NCBI GenBank assembly: GCA_019787685.1
Contig: JAHNUO010000001.1
Span: 248,001 to 312,000, forward strand
Direction: 5' to 3'
Length of the DNA: 64,000 bases
From: Chiua virens
Taxonomy: Eukaryota > Basidiomycota > Agaricomycetes > Boletales > Boletaceae
Part shown: positions 12,734 through 23,403 of the stretch, piece after piece
Numbering within the stretch: position 1 is the first letter of the stretch
Layout: each line of letters starts with the position of its first letter
The notes under the pieces: generated by a model
What the model was told of the DNA's origin: nothing
What the model saw: the letters and a program-made list of their open reading frames with translations, nothing else
Database searches by the model: none
Position numbers and translations under genes: made by a program

Positions 12734-13958
12734 CCTGACGGGGACTTTAGATGCTGACTGTCCCCAGTCAGCCCGATGTGTATGGGGATGCAATCGGTGG
12801 TTCAACGTGACAGTTGCAGATGGCAGCGGATGGGTCCGGATACGCAAGGGTGACGGATACGTCGACAGAGACAATGACAGCGATGAGAGTGATGATAGTA
12901 ATGACAGAGACGACGACAGAGATGACGACAGAGATGATGATGATGACAACGAGAGTGATGGTGGCTGCACAGTGATGATGACCCGAAAACGACAGGAACG
13001 ACAATGACAACTGGTGATAGTGGCACAGTGACGATGATCTGCAAATGACAGGATCGGATAGTGATCGCGATGGTGTGATGTGTGGCTTTTCTGTGTGTCT
13101 GTTGTCTATAGTCTCGCGCATGAAGGCACGATGGATGAAGGATGGCCGTAATCTGCGATGCGAAGTGTGTGTGATGGTTTTGTGTTCATCGCAGTGATAG
13201 CATCTCTGGTATGCATCGATCATCCTGCATGAATTCTGCTTGTCCGCATGTGTCCGGTGTGATCCAATGTGATCTGGTCGGCCAAGTTTGCTATCCGCTG
13301 CTCGCTGTGTGATCCGAATATGAAGAAAAGAACTGCATGGTTGAACGTGAAAGAGATGATAAGAAAGAGAAAAACAAAATGAAACCAATTGGCGAGTGTC
13401 CGACTCGGCTTGTCTTCATCGTGCATCTTTCGCATCTATACCTGCAATGGATGCCCTTTCGTGATACCTAAAAAACATCTGGAAATGATCCGGATACGAC
13501 CGGATAAAGTGTGTTGTGCCTATGCGCGTTTGAAGAGCAGAAGTGGTATGTAGCGGATGAGGGCACAAATTCTAGATGGTTGCAATAACAAAGTGGTGAA
13601 TTGAGTGGTAGAAGAAATGAATGGACTATACGATTGTGTCTTGGTTTTTCTATACGGTATTCTTTTCTTTTCTGTGATGGTTTCTTGTTCGATGAGTAAT
13701 GATCGATCACCGGACTAAACCCGGGGTGAGATAGAGATCTGCCGGACGAATACCGGGGATGAAACAGAGACAAAACGGATATCAAAAGAATGATTTCAAT
13801 GACTGAAATTGTGAAAACGCGAAAAGTTGCGTGTGGAAACCGAGGCAGTCTTGTAGACCCCTCCCCCCTGGGTAGGCCATATCTGATGACCTCCCGGTCA
13901 TCTGGATAATGCTGTGGAGAAAGGGTGAGGGAATCTCGATGATAGTCCAAAGAAATGG

Positions 13959-15746
13959 TCAGATTCCCGGGTTGAAGGGAAAATGTGACCGAACCATGTC
14001 GGCTGGGTCATTGAATAAACCCGATGTGGGCAGAGACAGCTGAAGCATAAACTGAAACGAAACGATGTATGCGTTAGTGTAAAATTGAGAGAGAGGGAAA
14101 CGGATTGGGACTTGGAGAGCAGCAAAGGGCATGCGTAGTTTCGATAACCAGCTCAGAACCGATTGAACCGGTGAGGTATGGGTCCTCGGATACAGCCGTA
14201 AACGTAGAGGTGGCGGCTTGGATGAGATGGGTGGTGGCATGGTTGCGGAAATGAGGGGCAAGGTCGATAGCAGCAAGGGCGGTTTGTTGAAAAAGGACGA
14301 GGGTGATGGGTGTGGCTGCCATATGCGCACTTCATGGGGCATAGGAACTGCGCAGAAGAGTGCGTTTAGCTTTGATACACGGCCGGAAACCGATTGAACC
14401 GGTGAGGTGCTAATCCTCAGATATGGTTGTAAATGCAGAGATGGCGGTTTGTTGAAGAAGGATGAGGGCAACAAGAGTGGCTGCAATATGCGCACTTCAT
14501 GGGGCATAGGAACTGCGCAGAAGAGTGCATGTAGCTTCGATACCCGGCCAGAAACCGATTGGACCGGTGAGGTACTACAAATCCTCGGATATGGCCATAA
14601 ATGCAGAGACAGTGGTTCAGACATGATAGGCGATGGGACAGCTTTAGAGATGAGAGACTGACTGGGCAATGCGGGTGGTGATGGATCCGACATGATCCGA
14701 GCTATCCGGATAGATGTTTTCAGTGACGCGGCCGGCATGCTGCTATCGCAAACGGATGGCGATGATGGTGGATCCGGTGGTGATAAAACAGTTGTGTCTT
14801 CTGGAGGCAAGTGAGGTGGTTGTGCTAAGCCAGGTGGGTGAGAGGGAAGTGAGTGGGATGAGAGTATGCGCCCGGTTGGCCGTTTTGTCATAGCCGAAAA
14901 CGTCGATCTGCTGAGCTGCAATCCGGTACTATGTGATGGATGGGTGAGTGGTGGTGCGAGGTTCATCGGTGGCAACTTCATAGTCATCCGAGGTGACAGA
15001 GGCGGCAAGGCTGGTGTGGTCGATGGTGAGAGCGATGGGGTGGATGAGTCAGGTTGCAACGTATCCGAAGAGGGCGAAGGCAGTTGGATTGGTCGTGGTG
15101 ATGGACCCGAGAGCATCTGGATTGACATATGCATGAGTACATCCAGTGGCAGAGAGATTGTGCCTGAGGAGGGTGAGCATAGTGGGTGAGATGTGTTGGG
15201 GCAATCCAGTTCATCTTGCTCCTGTGTTTTGGTATGCGGTACAGCAAATTCAACAGCTGTGAAAGGCAAAGGATCAGCACAGATGGGTTCGACTGAGACA
15301 TTACCAGGTTGCTCAGGATCGCATTCTACTATTCTTGAATAGACCTGAACAAAATCACTTCGTGGCGTGTGATCTGCTAGATTCGACAAGGTGGATGCTG
15401 AGGCAAGGATGGGGTCGGTGGTGATGTTGATGGATGGTTCTGGAACGTAAAGTGGGTAGTCATCGTCATATGATGAGTACCAGTGCTGGACATCCACTAC
15501 AAACATTGACCAATCCAGCTGCGCTGCGAGTACTTGCTGCGATGTCCACCATAGCTCAGCATCTTCTGGGTAGGCATACCAGATGGCTGTATTAATCTTC
15601 TGTGTGTCCGTGAGTCCAATGCTTGTAGCTAACTGATTGACGTATTTCAAAAAGGCAGGTAACTGTGACGGAATGGTTGCATCAAAATGTGGGGCACTAG
15701 AGGCAGTCTGGAAGGGCAGCTGTAGGAGATATCCGGGTGATGGCAT
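13959..15746 (-). CDS. Gag-like protein of the LTR element (595 aa)
   Basis: The uninterrupted frame starts with MPSPGYLLQLPFQ at 15746. Residues 20-100 (PHFDATIPSQLPAFLKYVNQ, then IGLTDTQKINTAIWYAYPED and AELWWTS) resemble the N-terminal part of basidiomycete retrotransposon gag proteins. The middle is Pro/Ser/Thr-rich and probably disordered. The C-terminal third holds three imperfect repeats of about 55-60 residues around SPVQSVSGRVSKL and ALFCAVPMPHEVRI. No zinc knuckle (CX2CX4HX4C) and no downstream pol are visible. It would form the capsid-like particle but depend on another element for reverse transcription. An extra open frame at 15647-16045 on the same strand may be leader sequence. 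Gag assignment is by motif impression and moderately sure. Confidence 0.6.
   Translation of the reverse strand: MPSPGYLLQLPFQTASSAPHFDATIPSQLPAFLKYVNQLATSIGLTDTQKINTAIWYAYPEDAELWWTSQQVLAAQLDWSMFVVDVQHWYSSYDDDYPLYVPEPSINITTDPILASASTLSNLADHTPRSDFVQVYSRIVECDPEQPGNVSVEPICADPLPFTAVEFAVPHTKTQEQDELDCPNTSHPLCSPSSGTISLPLDVLMHMSIQMLSGPSPRPIQLPSPSSDTLQPDSSTPSLSPSTTPALPPLSPRMTMKLPPMNLAPPLTHPSHSTGLQLSRSTFSAMTKRPTGRILSSHSLPSHPPGLAQPPHLPPEDTTVLSPPDPPSSPSVCDSSMPAASLKTSIRIARIMSDPSPPALPSQSLISKAVPSPIMSEPLSLHLWPYPRICSTSPVQSVSGRVSKLHALFCAVPMPHEVRILQPLLLPSSFFNKPPSLHLQPYLRISTSPVQSVSGRVSKLNALFCAVPMPHEVRIWQPHPSPSSFFNKPPLLLSTLPLISATMPPPISSKPPPLRLRLYPRTHTSPVQSVLSWLSKLRMPFAALQVPIRFPLSQFYTNAYIVSFQFMLQLSLPTSGLFNDPADMVRSHFPFNPGI
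14150..14620. repeat. Three imperfect tandem repeats inside the gag frame
   Basis: Units starting near 14155, 14380 and 14560 share the core AACCGATTGAACCGGTGAGG and the element CATGGGGCATAGGAACTGCG (near 14333 and 14499). They encode the three C-terminal repeats of the gag-like protein. Confidence 0.6.
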
Positions 15747-15995
15747 AGTAACGATTCAGATGGTGGCACAGGTCGCCATGCACTGTGACAGGTGTGTCGT
15801 CTGACTTGTCTGATGTCACTTAGAGTTCTGTGGCAGCGTAAGGGTAGTGGTGCAGGGTTCGATAGGGGCGATGATGCTATGCAAGGAGGTGTTAACTGAG
15901 GCGAAAATTTTCTGAGAAGTGAAGCAAAGGTGTGTCGTGAGTGAGGTGAATAATGAGTGGATGGGTTGTCATCATCTGTACCAACTTCTGGAAGT

Positions 15996-16013
15996 CCCTC
16001 GTGGTGGGCTCCA
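15996..16013 (-). other. Candidate tRNA primer-binding site
   Basis: Two bases after the end of LTR C, the minus strand reads TGGAGCCCACCACGAGGG. Starting with TGG, the complement of a tRNA CCA end, it is placed and shaped like a retrotransposon PBS. The matching tRNA was not identified. Confidence 0.45.
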
Positions 16014-16015
16014 GT

Positions 16016-16669
16016 TGAAGGTAATAAATCCCAGCTGTAGTGCAATACTCAGGGGGATTGAAAGAAATAGAAAGAGGGTGAAGGAATGTGATTCCGTTTG
16101 ACCCAGGGACAACACTGAGTTGGTGAACAATGAGAAATGGTTTTTGAGTAGTCCAAGATGAATCCGAGGTGAATCCGGATTAAAACAGATGGAAAAGCAG
16201 ACACAGCAGTCCGATCCGGATTGAGAAAATACGAGGAGAGCAAGAGAAAATGAACATCGACTGAAAACGATGTGAGACAGATGCACACAGGCAAAAGCTA
16301 CTGTATTTTGTCAATACAGTGAATTTTATAGTCCTCAGGAATACCCTCAGACTTGTCCTAAGTAAGGATAATGATAAAAAGAAAGTTTTTGTATGGTATA
16401 AAGTTCGAGAGGCACCTGAATGTCCCTGCAAGGGCTGTGTGACAATGTCTAGGCCTATGCTAAGTATGAATAAGGAAAAAGGAAACAAAAGAAAAGAATC
16501 CCGAGCAACACAAGCGCAGGTACAGCAATCCAGATGAGTTCGCACATATGATTGAGCAAATAACAACAGATTCGAGTGGATGGATGGTTCGGATTTGGAT
16601 TTGGATTTGGATGATGATAACGGTGGTGGGAATGTGCTTTACGAGCACAAGGAATGTCTATTCCTTACA
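16016..16669 (-). repeat. LTR C (5' LTR in the coding direction)
   Basis: Nearly identical to LTR A. On the minus strand it ends ...CCTTCA immediately upstream of a TGG-starting primer-binding-site candidate, which is expected of a 5' LTR. Confidence 0.8.
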
Positions 16670-16830
16670 TTGGTTAGCTCAGAAAAGGCAATATCATGTC
16701 CATAAAATTTAGCAACTGTGTTATGGTTATCAGATTTACAGAAAATAATCCCTAAATTTACCCAAGGTCAACTGAGCTCAAATCCTGGTTGTTTGTATTT
16801 CCCTAAATCCTTACGGGAAGTCACCCACTG

Positions 16831-18678
16831 TGACAACTTGCGGACCATATAAATTTCCTTAAAATGTGGCGTGCGATGACTACATCGCGTTATGTAATCT
16901 ACCTCCGAGTTTTCCTCTCAACATCAGATATGTTTGATATTCAATCATCACCATCACGCGTCTCCATGTTCTCCAACTCATTGGCATTTCTCGTGCGGAC
17001 CACGCTTCATTCTGTACATCCGAATTACCCCACCATCCACAGCTTGGAGAGGACCACAGGTTTCGGTATCCAATTTATCCCGGGCCCGGGGGCAGGAACG
17101 CGGAACAGAGACATGTCACATGTTCAATGATCGCCTGCAAATCCCTTGTGTCTAACTTCACTGTGTCATGCGAACAAGAAAAATGGAACCGAACTGATAT
17201 CGATGCACTGAATTGAGGTGATTCTATGCTCTCTCACCCTGTTTCAACCCTGGCCTGCCGCATAAGCCTTATCTCAACGGGAGAAGGACACCTGCAGTCA
17301 CCCTGCTCGCACTGTCTCCATCAGCCTCTCGGTGTATTGCATGTGTGTGAAACGAACTCGGCACAGTGTGCTCTGATTCCGAGAACGAAAATTTGAACTT
17401 CATTTGGGATTGGAGCCTGAAGACCTGAACGAGACAAAGATGGGTCAAGATTCAAACAATGTGATTTTTGAGAGGGAATTGACTTGTCATTATCTATTCG
17501 AAGAAGCGAATCTTGATCGTACTAAGACATTTGGCGATGGCTCACGTGAGGGAGAACCACAGGTGCGATCTTCTATTTTTTTCAGGTCGGGATTCAAGTT
17601 TTGCCATCCAAGGCACTGTTTCGAATGAAGCCCGGCTACCGCTCCACAATTCATATTTACCGTGAGTGACATACCAAAGCAACCTGCATCTCAAGACCTC
17701 AAACCTCGGTCAACACTGGAACGGGCAATCAGTGAATTGTCTGTGAGACTATTGACGAAGCCGATACACCTCAGAGTCACAGTCTGCATCTCTAAATCTA
17801 CCTTATTTTGGACGTCACGGTGTTACGATGATGGTGAGACTCTGCCTCAGTTCTGATAGCATAGAAGCGAACAGTAGCGACTCGCGTTAATAACTCGAAT
17901 TGGGAAACTGTATGAAGTATTTTTCCAATCGTGCTACCAGTGATGCTGTCAGAAACGGGGATGATGCTTGCAACGGCTTGTACAGGAGACAATACCCATA
18001 CCTAGTAGTAGTAGGCATTAGTTGGTGTTGAGAACGATGCTCGAGATGGTTGTCGACTCCTGGGACTGCATGTCGGTTAGATTAAAATGAAGTCTTATCA
18101 AGTATTCGTTCGAGAACCACAAAGGCACATATGGATCAACTTCCCAAGTGAGGCTAATGAAGAAGACGTACAAATTATGGCGATGCGGAGGCCGGTCGTC
18201 TGTATCACAAAGCGTCGGGGTCAAGTGTGGCATCAATTTCTACAGCTATAAGGCATATTTTGTAAACTCATACATGCGTGCGGCGCAACGTACATCCATC
18301 CATGGTGCGAGAAGACCAGAAGGAACCATTGAAGCGTGCGTGTGAACCGCCAGCGCACGGGTACTTTTAATTAGTTCTCGGGCTCTCTTCAGGCTCTCCC
18401 ACACTTGATAATACGGACGAGCAGAGCTTCAAATTGACCATTGGTGAGCAGTGTGGAGAGGCGTAGGTTCGCGACATCGAGTTGGTCGGGTTTTACCCTT
18501 CTATGTGACAGCGGCAGTGTTCAATGCGTGGCAAGCAAACCCCGGATGGTCCGAGACTAGTTCAGTAATCTTTTTTATTTTACATTGTCTATCGTCCAGA
18601 TCAGCGAATTGTATCAAGATCCGTGTTATACATGGTACATGGCCAAGGAGTCGAAAGAAGAACAACCATGGCAGCAGA
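16831..18678. other. Intergenic, duplicated sequence without a clear gene
   Basis: Only short frames are present. Parts are similar to 1-1500 (for example 17160-17215 to 1060-1120, and 18400-18500 to 1200-1340), so this is the 3' flank of the duplicated SDR unit. No RNA gene or terminator could be identified. Confidence 0.5.
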
Positions 18679-19681
18679 CTACTGGAGTATCATACTCTTG
18701 TACATCATGTGAAGGACGTACTGTCTAGGCAGAAGTTGAAGGAAATAAAACAAGGTGGCGCCGGTACCCAGTGTCATGTACGGCGGGGGCGTTGCACTCA
18801 ACGTCGAGGTTACCACTTTGCGCGCGAACTCGCTCGGATCCATGCACCCTTCTTTTTGGCTCGTCCATCGATATATCTTCGACTCGTAGTCCCTGAACAT
18901 GCTCATGGGTGAAGGTGTCAAGGTCGCCGCCTGGTTTTGTGCAATATTGGACGTAACCATTCCTGGTACGACAAGCATGACTTTGACGCCAAATGGCTTG
19001 CACTCCATCGCGAGGCCCTCCGATATGGTGTGAAGAGCAGCCTTGGCAGCAGAGTACAGTGTGTTCCATGGCGTAGTTCTGTGAAGAATTTAGCCTATTT
19101 TATCGACGAAGCACATGGAACTCACACGTTGCCCCCGATGGAACCGATGTTGACAATCAAACCCTCCTTGCGTTTGAACATGGAAGGTATGACTGCGTTC
19201 GACACTCGTAGAGCACCAAAGGTATTCAACTCGAAAGCATGTCGCATCTGCTCGATGGTAACCTCTGCAATTGGACCTGGAGCCAAGAGTCAATGTTTCA
19301 TACGTCTGTCAGGAATCTGAAAGGTGACAAGCTCACCAACAGCCGATGCACCAGCATTGTTCACGACGATGTCTATTTTGGTGGTTTCAGAAAGAATGGT
19401 TTGCACCGCGCGCTCGATGTCGTCTCCATTGGTGATGTCCAGGATGAGTTTTTGGATGTTTGGATGCTGTAGTCCTTCCATGCTCTCGAGCTTTCGGGCC
19501 GTCGCGTAGACGATACATCCTTGCGCAGCAAATTCCTCGGATCTGAGTTTGTTCGAAGTTGGCGGTGGTTAGTCTGTCTACGAGCACATATGGGATGGAT
19601 AACACACAGTGCAAACCCTATTCCTCCTGAGGAGCACCCAGTGACGAGAACTACTGTTTGGGTCTTACCGGCAGAGGACAT
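18679..19681 (-). CDS. AYR1-like short-chain dehydrogenase/reductase, copy 2 (276 aa)
   Basis: Four exons join in frame: 19608-19681, 19337-19542, 19126-19276 and 18679-19078, all with GT-AG introns at the same places as copy 3. Classical SDR features are present: the cofactor motif TGCSSGGIG near residue 15, NNAG, the active-site NIGSIGGN serine region and the catalytic pair in YSAAK. The C-terminus (LFYFLQLLPRQ) is hydrophobic and may bind membrane. By family this is an NAD(P)H-dependent reductase of the 1-acyldihydroxyacetone-phosphate reductase group, acting on lipid or ketone substrates at ER or lipid droplets; the substrate is not certain. No frame disruption is seen. It is one of four copies in the window. 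Confidence 0.85.
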
Positions 19682-19689
19682 TGTTGAGA

Positions 19690-20610
19690 TCGAAATTGAG
19701 TTCTGTTGTTCGAGAATCAAGGTAAAGTTTGTGAACCTGCCCGCTGCGTTCGCGGATAGGGAACCTGCTTTTCTTTTCGGGTTTGAATTAATTCCGACGG
19801 ATCCACAGATTCGTTAGAATTTGCCGCCGAGAATCAAGGAAGTGTGATTTCTGTTATCCACCGATCATGCTGCTGGCATGGATGGACTCAAACTCAGTGA
19901 TAGTTCCAACTAGGCTAAGTCCATGGGACGAGAAGGCTTATCTGCCTAAAATGTAACTTCTACAAGACAGACAATGTGAGTTTACGCTTAGAAATTTCGA
20001 TTGAACGCATCTTAAGTATGGTTAAACCGTGTGTTTTAGAACTTCCGGCGAACCCCGGTGCAATAGAGTACATATCGGTGGGTCCGGTTATTGGTTTGAT
20101 GGAGTGGTGAGTAGCGGCGTGCTGCGGCGTGCTGCGGCGTGAGGTACGAACAGCCACCGATATAGATAGAACACGATTCAGGCAATATTGGCTTTGGACG
20201 CACAGCCACATGTTCTGTACCGCTCTCACGGGTGCCCATTTCCGTCGCACCTTCATCCCACCTTCAACTATTGTTCGCCTCGAAACGATGCCGGTGCGCC
20301 TGGGAGCTTGCGCATTCGCTCAAGTTTTCTTCTGCCTGTCCATAGCGCGAATTTCCAAAATATTCAGCCCAAGTCCCTATTTTGTTGTGCCATCGCGACG
20401 AGAAGTTACGACACGAAGATGTTGCAACGGGATATCGCCGCGTTATCACACTAGTCAGCGGGTTGATGCCTGACCAGCTCTTCTCCGCCTCTCCTCCCAT
20501 CGAGCCTTCGCAGTAACTTCGCGAAGGCGTTTGTCTAGGAGTACGAGAGCAAGAGCGGCGAACATTTACCTGAAAATTGGATTGTCCACAATTGATCGAG
20601 ATTCACGAGG
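19690..20610. other. Upstream region of SDR copy 2, no gene seen
   Basis: The first 400 bp is similar to the region upstream of SDR copy 1. Three direct copies of GCGTGCTGCG lie at about 20115-20140. No convincing coding region is present. Confidence 0.4.
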
Positions 20611-20619
20611 GTTTGTGGG

Positions 20620-21148
20620 ATGAGAATCGGAGGTACGTCGCATGGCGGACAATTGTTCATCAGTGGCGACCGGCTGGGGTGGATGAAGTCCGTAGATATG
20701 GAACTCAGAGATCATATCCAGAGGCTGTGGATGACCGCCATTGAGTTCTCAGCGTGTACCGGTGATGAATTCAGGAACGGTATCCGTATCGCTAAGCGGG
20801 TTTGTGAGCTGTTGGTGTCAGTGACACCTCAGACACAGACAGATTTGCTTGTTGAACTTCGATCTCTGGTGCATCCTGTGGCTGTCAGGTGTGTACTGAC
20901 CATTCTCCTATTTCCTGTAGGTTATTTACGACGTGTTTGACGTATTCGATACGGTCTTGAAGCGACCGTATGACGTGGTGAGCGATCTTGCTCGTCCGGT
21001 GTCGGCTAACTTTTCTAGTTCGCGTTTTGAGTCGACCTCGACGACGCAGTGGATTTGGATGGTGGTAGGTCGTCTGGGATGGTTGGGAAGTGGTCTGGGT
21101 GGTCTAGGTGTGTGCGCCGTGGTCTTGTCTTTATTCCATTCAGACTGA
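20620..21148 (+). CDS. Hypothetical two-exon protein with a C-terminal hydrophobic tail
   Basis: A first exon from about 20620 to 20893 (with MKSVDMELRDHIQRLWMTA and an amphipathic stretch) can be joined, across an intron ending TTTCCTGTAG at 20922, to an exon opening VIYDVFDVFDTVLKRPYD and ending at the TGA at 21148. The C-terminus (WIWMVVGRLGWLGSGLGG, then VCAVVLSLF) could be a membrane anchor. I recognise no domain. The donor site is not certain, so this is a tentative gene model supported by frame continuity, plausible splice sites and a higher GC content than the surroundings. Confidence 0.35.
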
Positions 21149-21339
21149 CTGTTCTCCTCAGCTAGCTGTCGCGTTTCGATTCGTATCGAGTCGCAGCGTG
21201 CGCTGCTCGTTGCGCCATCCTTCCAGCCTCGTCTCCCTTCGTCTCCGTTACTGTCGCCATCGTTTCGGTCCGTTTCGGCACCTTCGACGGTTCTCGACTC
21301 AACCTCCTCGTCTCTAGGGTCTCCTGGTCCTCTATCTCG

Positions 21340-22020
21340 ACGTTGCACCTTCGTTTCGATGAATCGCTCGTTCTCCTTGCGTCTGGGACGTATTCCATCA
21401 TGTTCGGCTCATTCGACAACCTCATGGCGGTCCGAATCGGCCTCGACGGCTTTCAGTTCGTCCTCCTCGACCAAGTGGCCTCCTGGCCCTCTACCTCTAC
21501 AATGCGCCTTCCTTTCGACGAAGCGCTCGGTTCCGTCGGTCTGGGCACCTTCTGGTATGCCCTGGGCATCATCTCCATCGATATGGGTGCCCCAATCGAC
21601 TTTGAGCGACCTCAGATCGACTTGGACCTCATCCTGCCCTCCTCGACCTTTAACTCAACTTGAGGACCTCGGATTGGACTCGGATTGGCTCGTAGTACAT
21701 CCATGGTCTTCCAATAGGCTCTGGTGACCTTCGGGTGTGTTCATCTCGCCACTTCGACACATATCTTTGCAACTCGACTTTCTGTCTCTCTCCCCCATGA
21801 GCTGGACTTGTCCTCGGCTTGGTGACCTCGTATGGCCATCGGCTTCGCTCGTCTCGACTCTGGGGACTTCTGGGACACTGATGGGGCCGTCTGGTGGGTG
21901 CGCTTCGCCTCTGGCGTGCGCGTTTTCGCTTGGTACGTCCACTTTGCCTTCTCGTCCCGGGCACTGATTTCAATGTAGCATCTTCGTTTCGACGAAGCGC
22001 TCGTCTCCGTCGCATCTAGG
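21340..22020. repeat. Diverged repeat units around TTTCGACGAAGCGCTCG
   Basis: Three related units start near 21345, 21505 and 21975, each with the core TTCGTTTCGAYGAAKCGCTCG and a following TCCGTCGSWTCTRGG-like sequence. Sequence near 21720-21880 recurs inverted near 37970-38110. Short frames on both strands are by-products of the CT/GA skew. No gene is supported from 21149 to 22409. Confidence 0.45.
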
Positions 22021-22409
22021 GCGTTCCATGGAACTTGGAGAAGCATTCAGTTATTCCACTCGTCAGAGTCGTCACGCAGAGTGACCCGGGTACGGAAAAC
22101 TTTGGCATTGCAAATGCCCACACATTGTATGCTCTGCCAATTACACGACCCTCACTTGCTCAGCGGGATTGTCCAGCACCGTTGGATGCGAGTGAAGAGG
22201 AATATAATGAAATTGTGGTCACAATTACGTCGCAGATTCTCATCCGGGTTTGAGGCTATCCTGCAGCAAGGAGTCGACAAAGAGTGGTACAACTCAGACA
22301 ATACTTTTTTTTTTGGGTTCTTGAAACATTGACAAGTTGTTTTGGTATAATACATACATGAACAATATATGATGCACTATTCTCGTTGACGTGTCTGGGG
22401 TCGCAGGTG

Positions 22410-23081
22410 ACACCACAGATTTTTTGTGATTTAAGATAGGTTCATACTATGGTCGAAATGTGAATCCTGTAGTTCAAATACAACTTGTCATTCAGAACAT
22501 GTTTGAATTTTATGTCTGAACATATCACTAAAATTTGGCCTAAACTTTGCATATCCATGTACGTATCAACTCGGTCAATATGTAGTGTAATATTTGAAAT
22601 TTACTATTGGTCAGAATGTAACTGTAAATGCCAAATTTGGGCTTGTCATATAAACCCTAATAATACTCCAAGTCTTGCTGTGGCTTGTGGGTGGACAAAA
22701 TATGAAGTATTTGCAATCATTCAGTTCTCTTGGTTTTGGCTCAAGCAATGATGTTGCATTCAAATGGTGGTTAATGACTGTACTTCATATTTTGTCTGCC
22801 ACACAGACCACACCAAGACTTAAAGTATTATTAGGGTTTATATGACAAGTCCAAATTTGGCATTTACAGTTACATTCTGACCAATAGTAAATTTCAAATA
22901 TTACACTACATATTGACTGAGTTGATATGTACATGGATATGCAAAGTTTAGGCTAAAATTTAGTGATACGTTCAGACATAAAATTCAAACACGTTCTGAA
23001 TGACAAGTTGTATTCGAAGTACAGGATTCACATTTTGACCATAGTATGAACCTATCTTAAATCACAAAAAATCTGTGGTGT
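22410..23081. repeat. Foldback/MITE-like palindrome, arms about 300 bp
   Basis: The left arm (22410-22711) and right arm (about 22772-23081) are inverted copies with only scattered mismatches, separated by about 60 bp. The outer ends are CACCACAGATTTTTTGTG and its complement. No coding capacity is present. A transcript through it could fold into a long hairpin. No clear target duplication was seen. Confidence 0.85.
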
Positions 23082-23403
23082 GACAATTCAGAGCAGTATG
23101 TTGTTGTATATGTGTACATATTGGCAGCATTCTCATTGCTGATTGGCTGGCCATCATCATTAGTTTAGAATATGTTCAATGGAACAACTCACTTATATAA
23201 GGATTATTGAACATTTCCAGCTTTAATTATGCTGAATATATTGCATACACTTATCCCTCAATATCCACTGTAAGTACAGTCGACTCTCACATAAGCAATA
23301 CCCCTCAGGACATGCCCAAGGGTATACACTATGAGAGAGTATACATTCCCTGAGAGGTTGGCTTGCTGAGACAAAACAGTCAAATTTTCTGAGTAGTATG
23401 AGG

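Larger units (their letters stand above)
10818..16669 (-). mobile_element. Gag-only LTR retrotransposon with three LTRs
   Basis: Three related LTRs (10818-11465, 12118-12733, 16016-16669) frame about 3.3 kb of internal sequence carrying one long gag-like frame on the minus strand. The 5' LTR is therefore the rightmost one. I see no protease, reverse transcriptase, RNase H or integrase motif anywhere inside, so the element is non-autonomous. The roughly 650 bp next to the middle LTR (12734-13445) is repeated beyond it (11466-12117), followed by the left LTR, giving the order LTR-gag-tail-LTR-tail-LTR in transcription direction. The two outer LTRs are more alike than either is to the middle one. 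No target duplication was found (TTCAG left, TTGGT right). It is inserted in the Harbinger element. Confidence 0.75.
7209..16830. mobile_element. PIF/Harbinger-like element, interrupted by an LTR retrotransposon
   Basis: The left end near 7209-7236 and the right end near 16803-16830 are imperfect inverted repeats with core GGGTGACTTCCC followed by TAAGGATTTAG; two mismatches are visible over about 27 bp. Inside are a plus-strand SANT/DUF6818-like gene and a minus-strand DDE transposase in convergent orientation, the two-gene make-up known for PIF/Harbinger elements. An LTR element (10818-16669) sits between the transposase 5' end and the right terminus. Short CTGTAAATTT motifs recur near both ends. 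No clear 3 bp target duplication is visible, so the exact termini are uncertain. Both genes are damaged, so the element is probably immobile. Confidence 0.6.

Noticed and set aside
12768..13388. 206-codon minus-strand frame rich in Ser, Leu and His
   Set aside because: Its middle part is generated by simple GAT/GAC repeat DNA in the LTR element tail. The other frames there are equally open, so coding is not supported.
10813..16674. Target-site duplication for the gag-only element
   Set aside because: The flanks TTCAG and TTGGT do not match, and neither do the flanks of LTR B, so none is claimed.
20926..21942. Arg-rich minus-strand frames of up to 140 codons
   Set aside because: They mirror CT-rich plus-strand repeats and lack any motif; the 20620-21148 plus-strand model explains the first part better.
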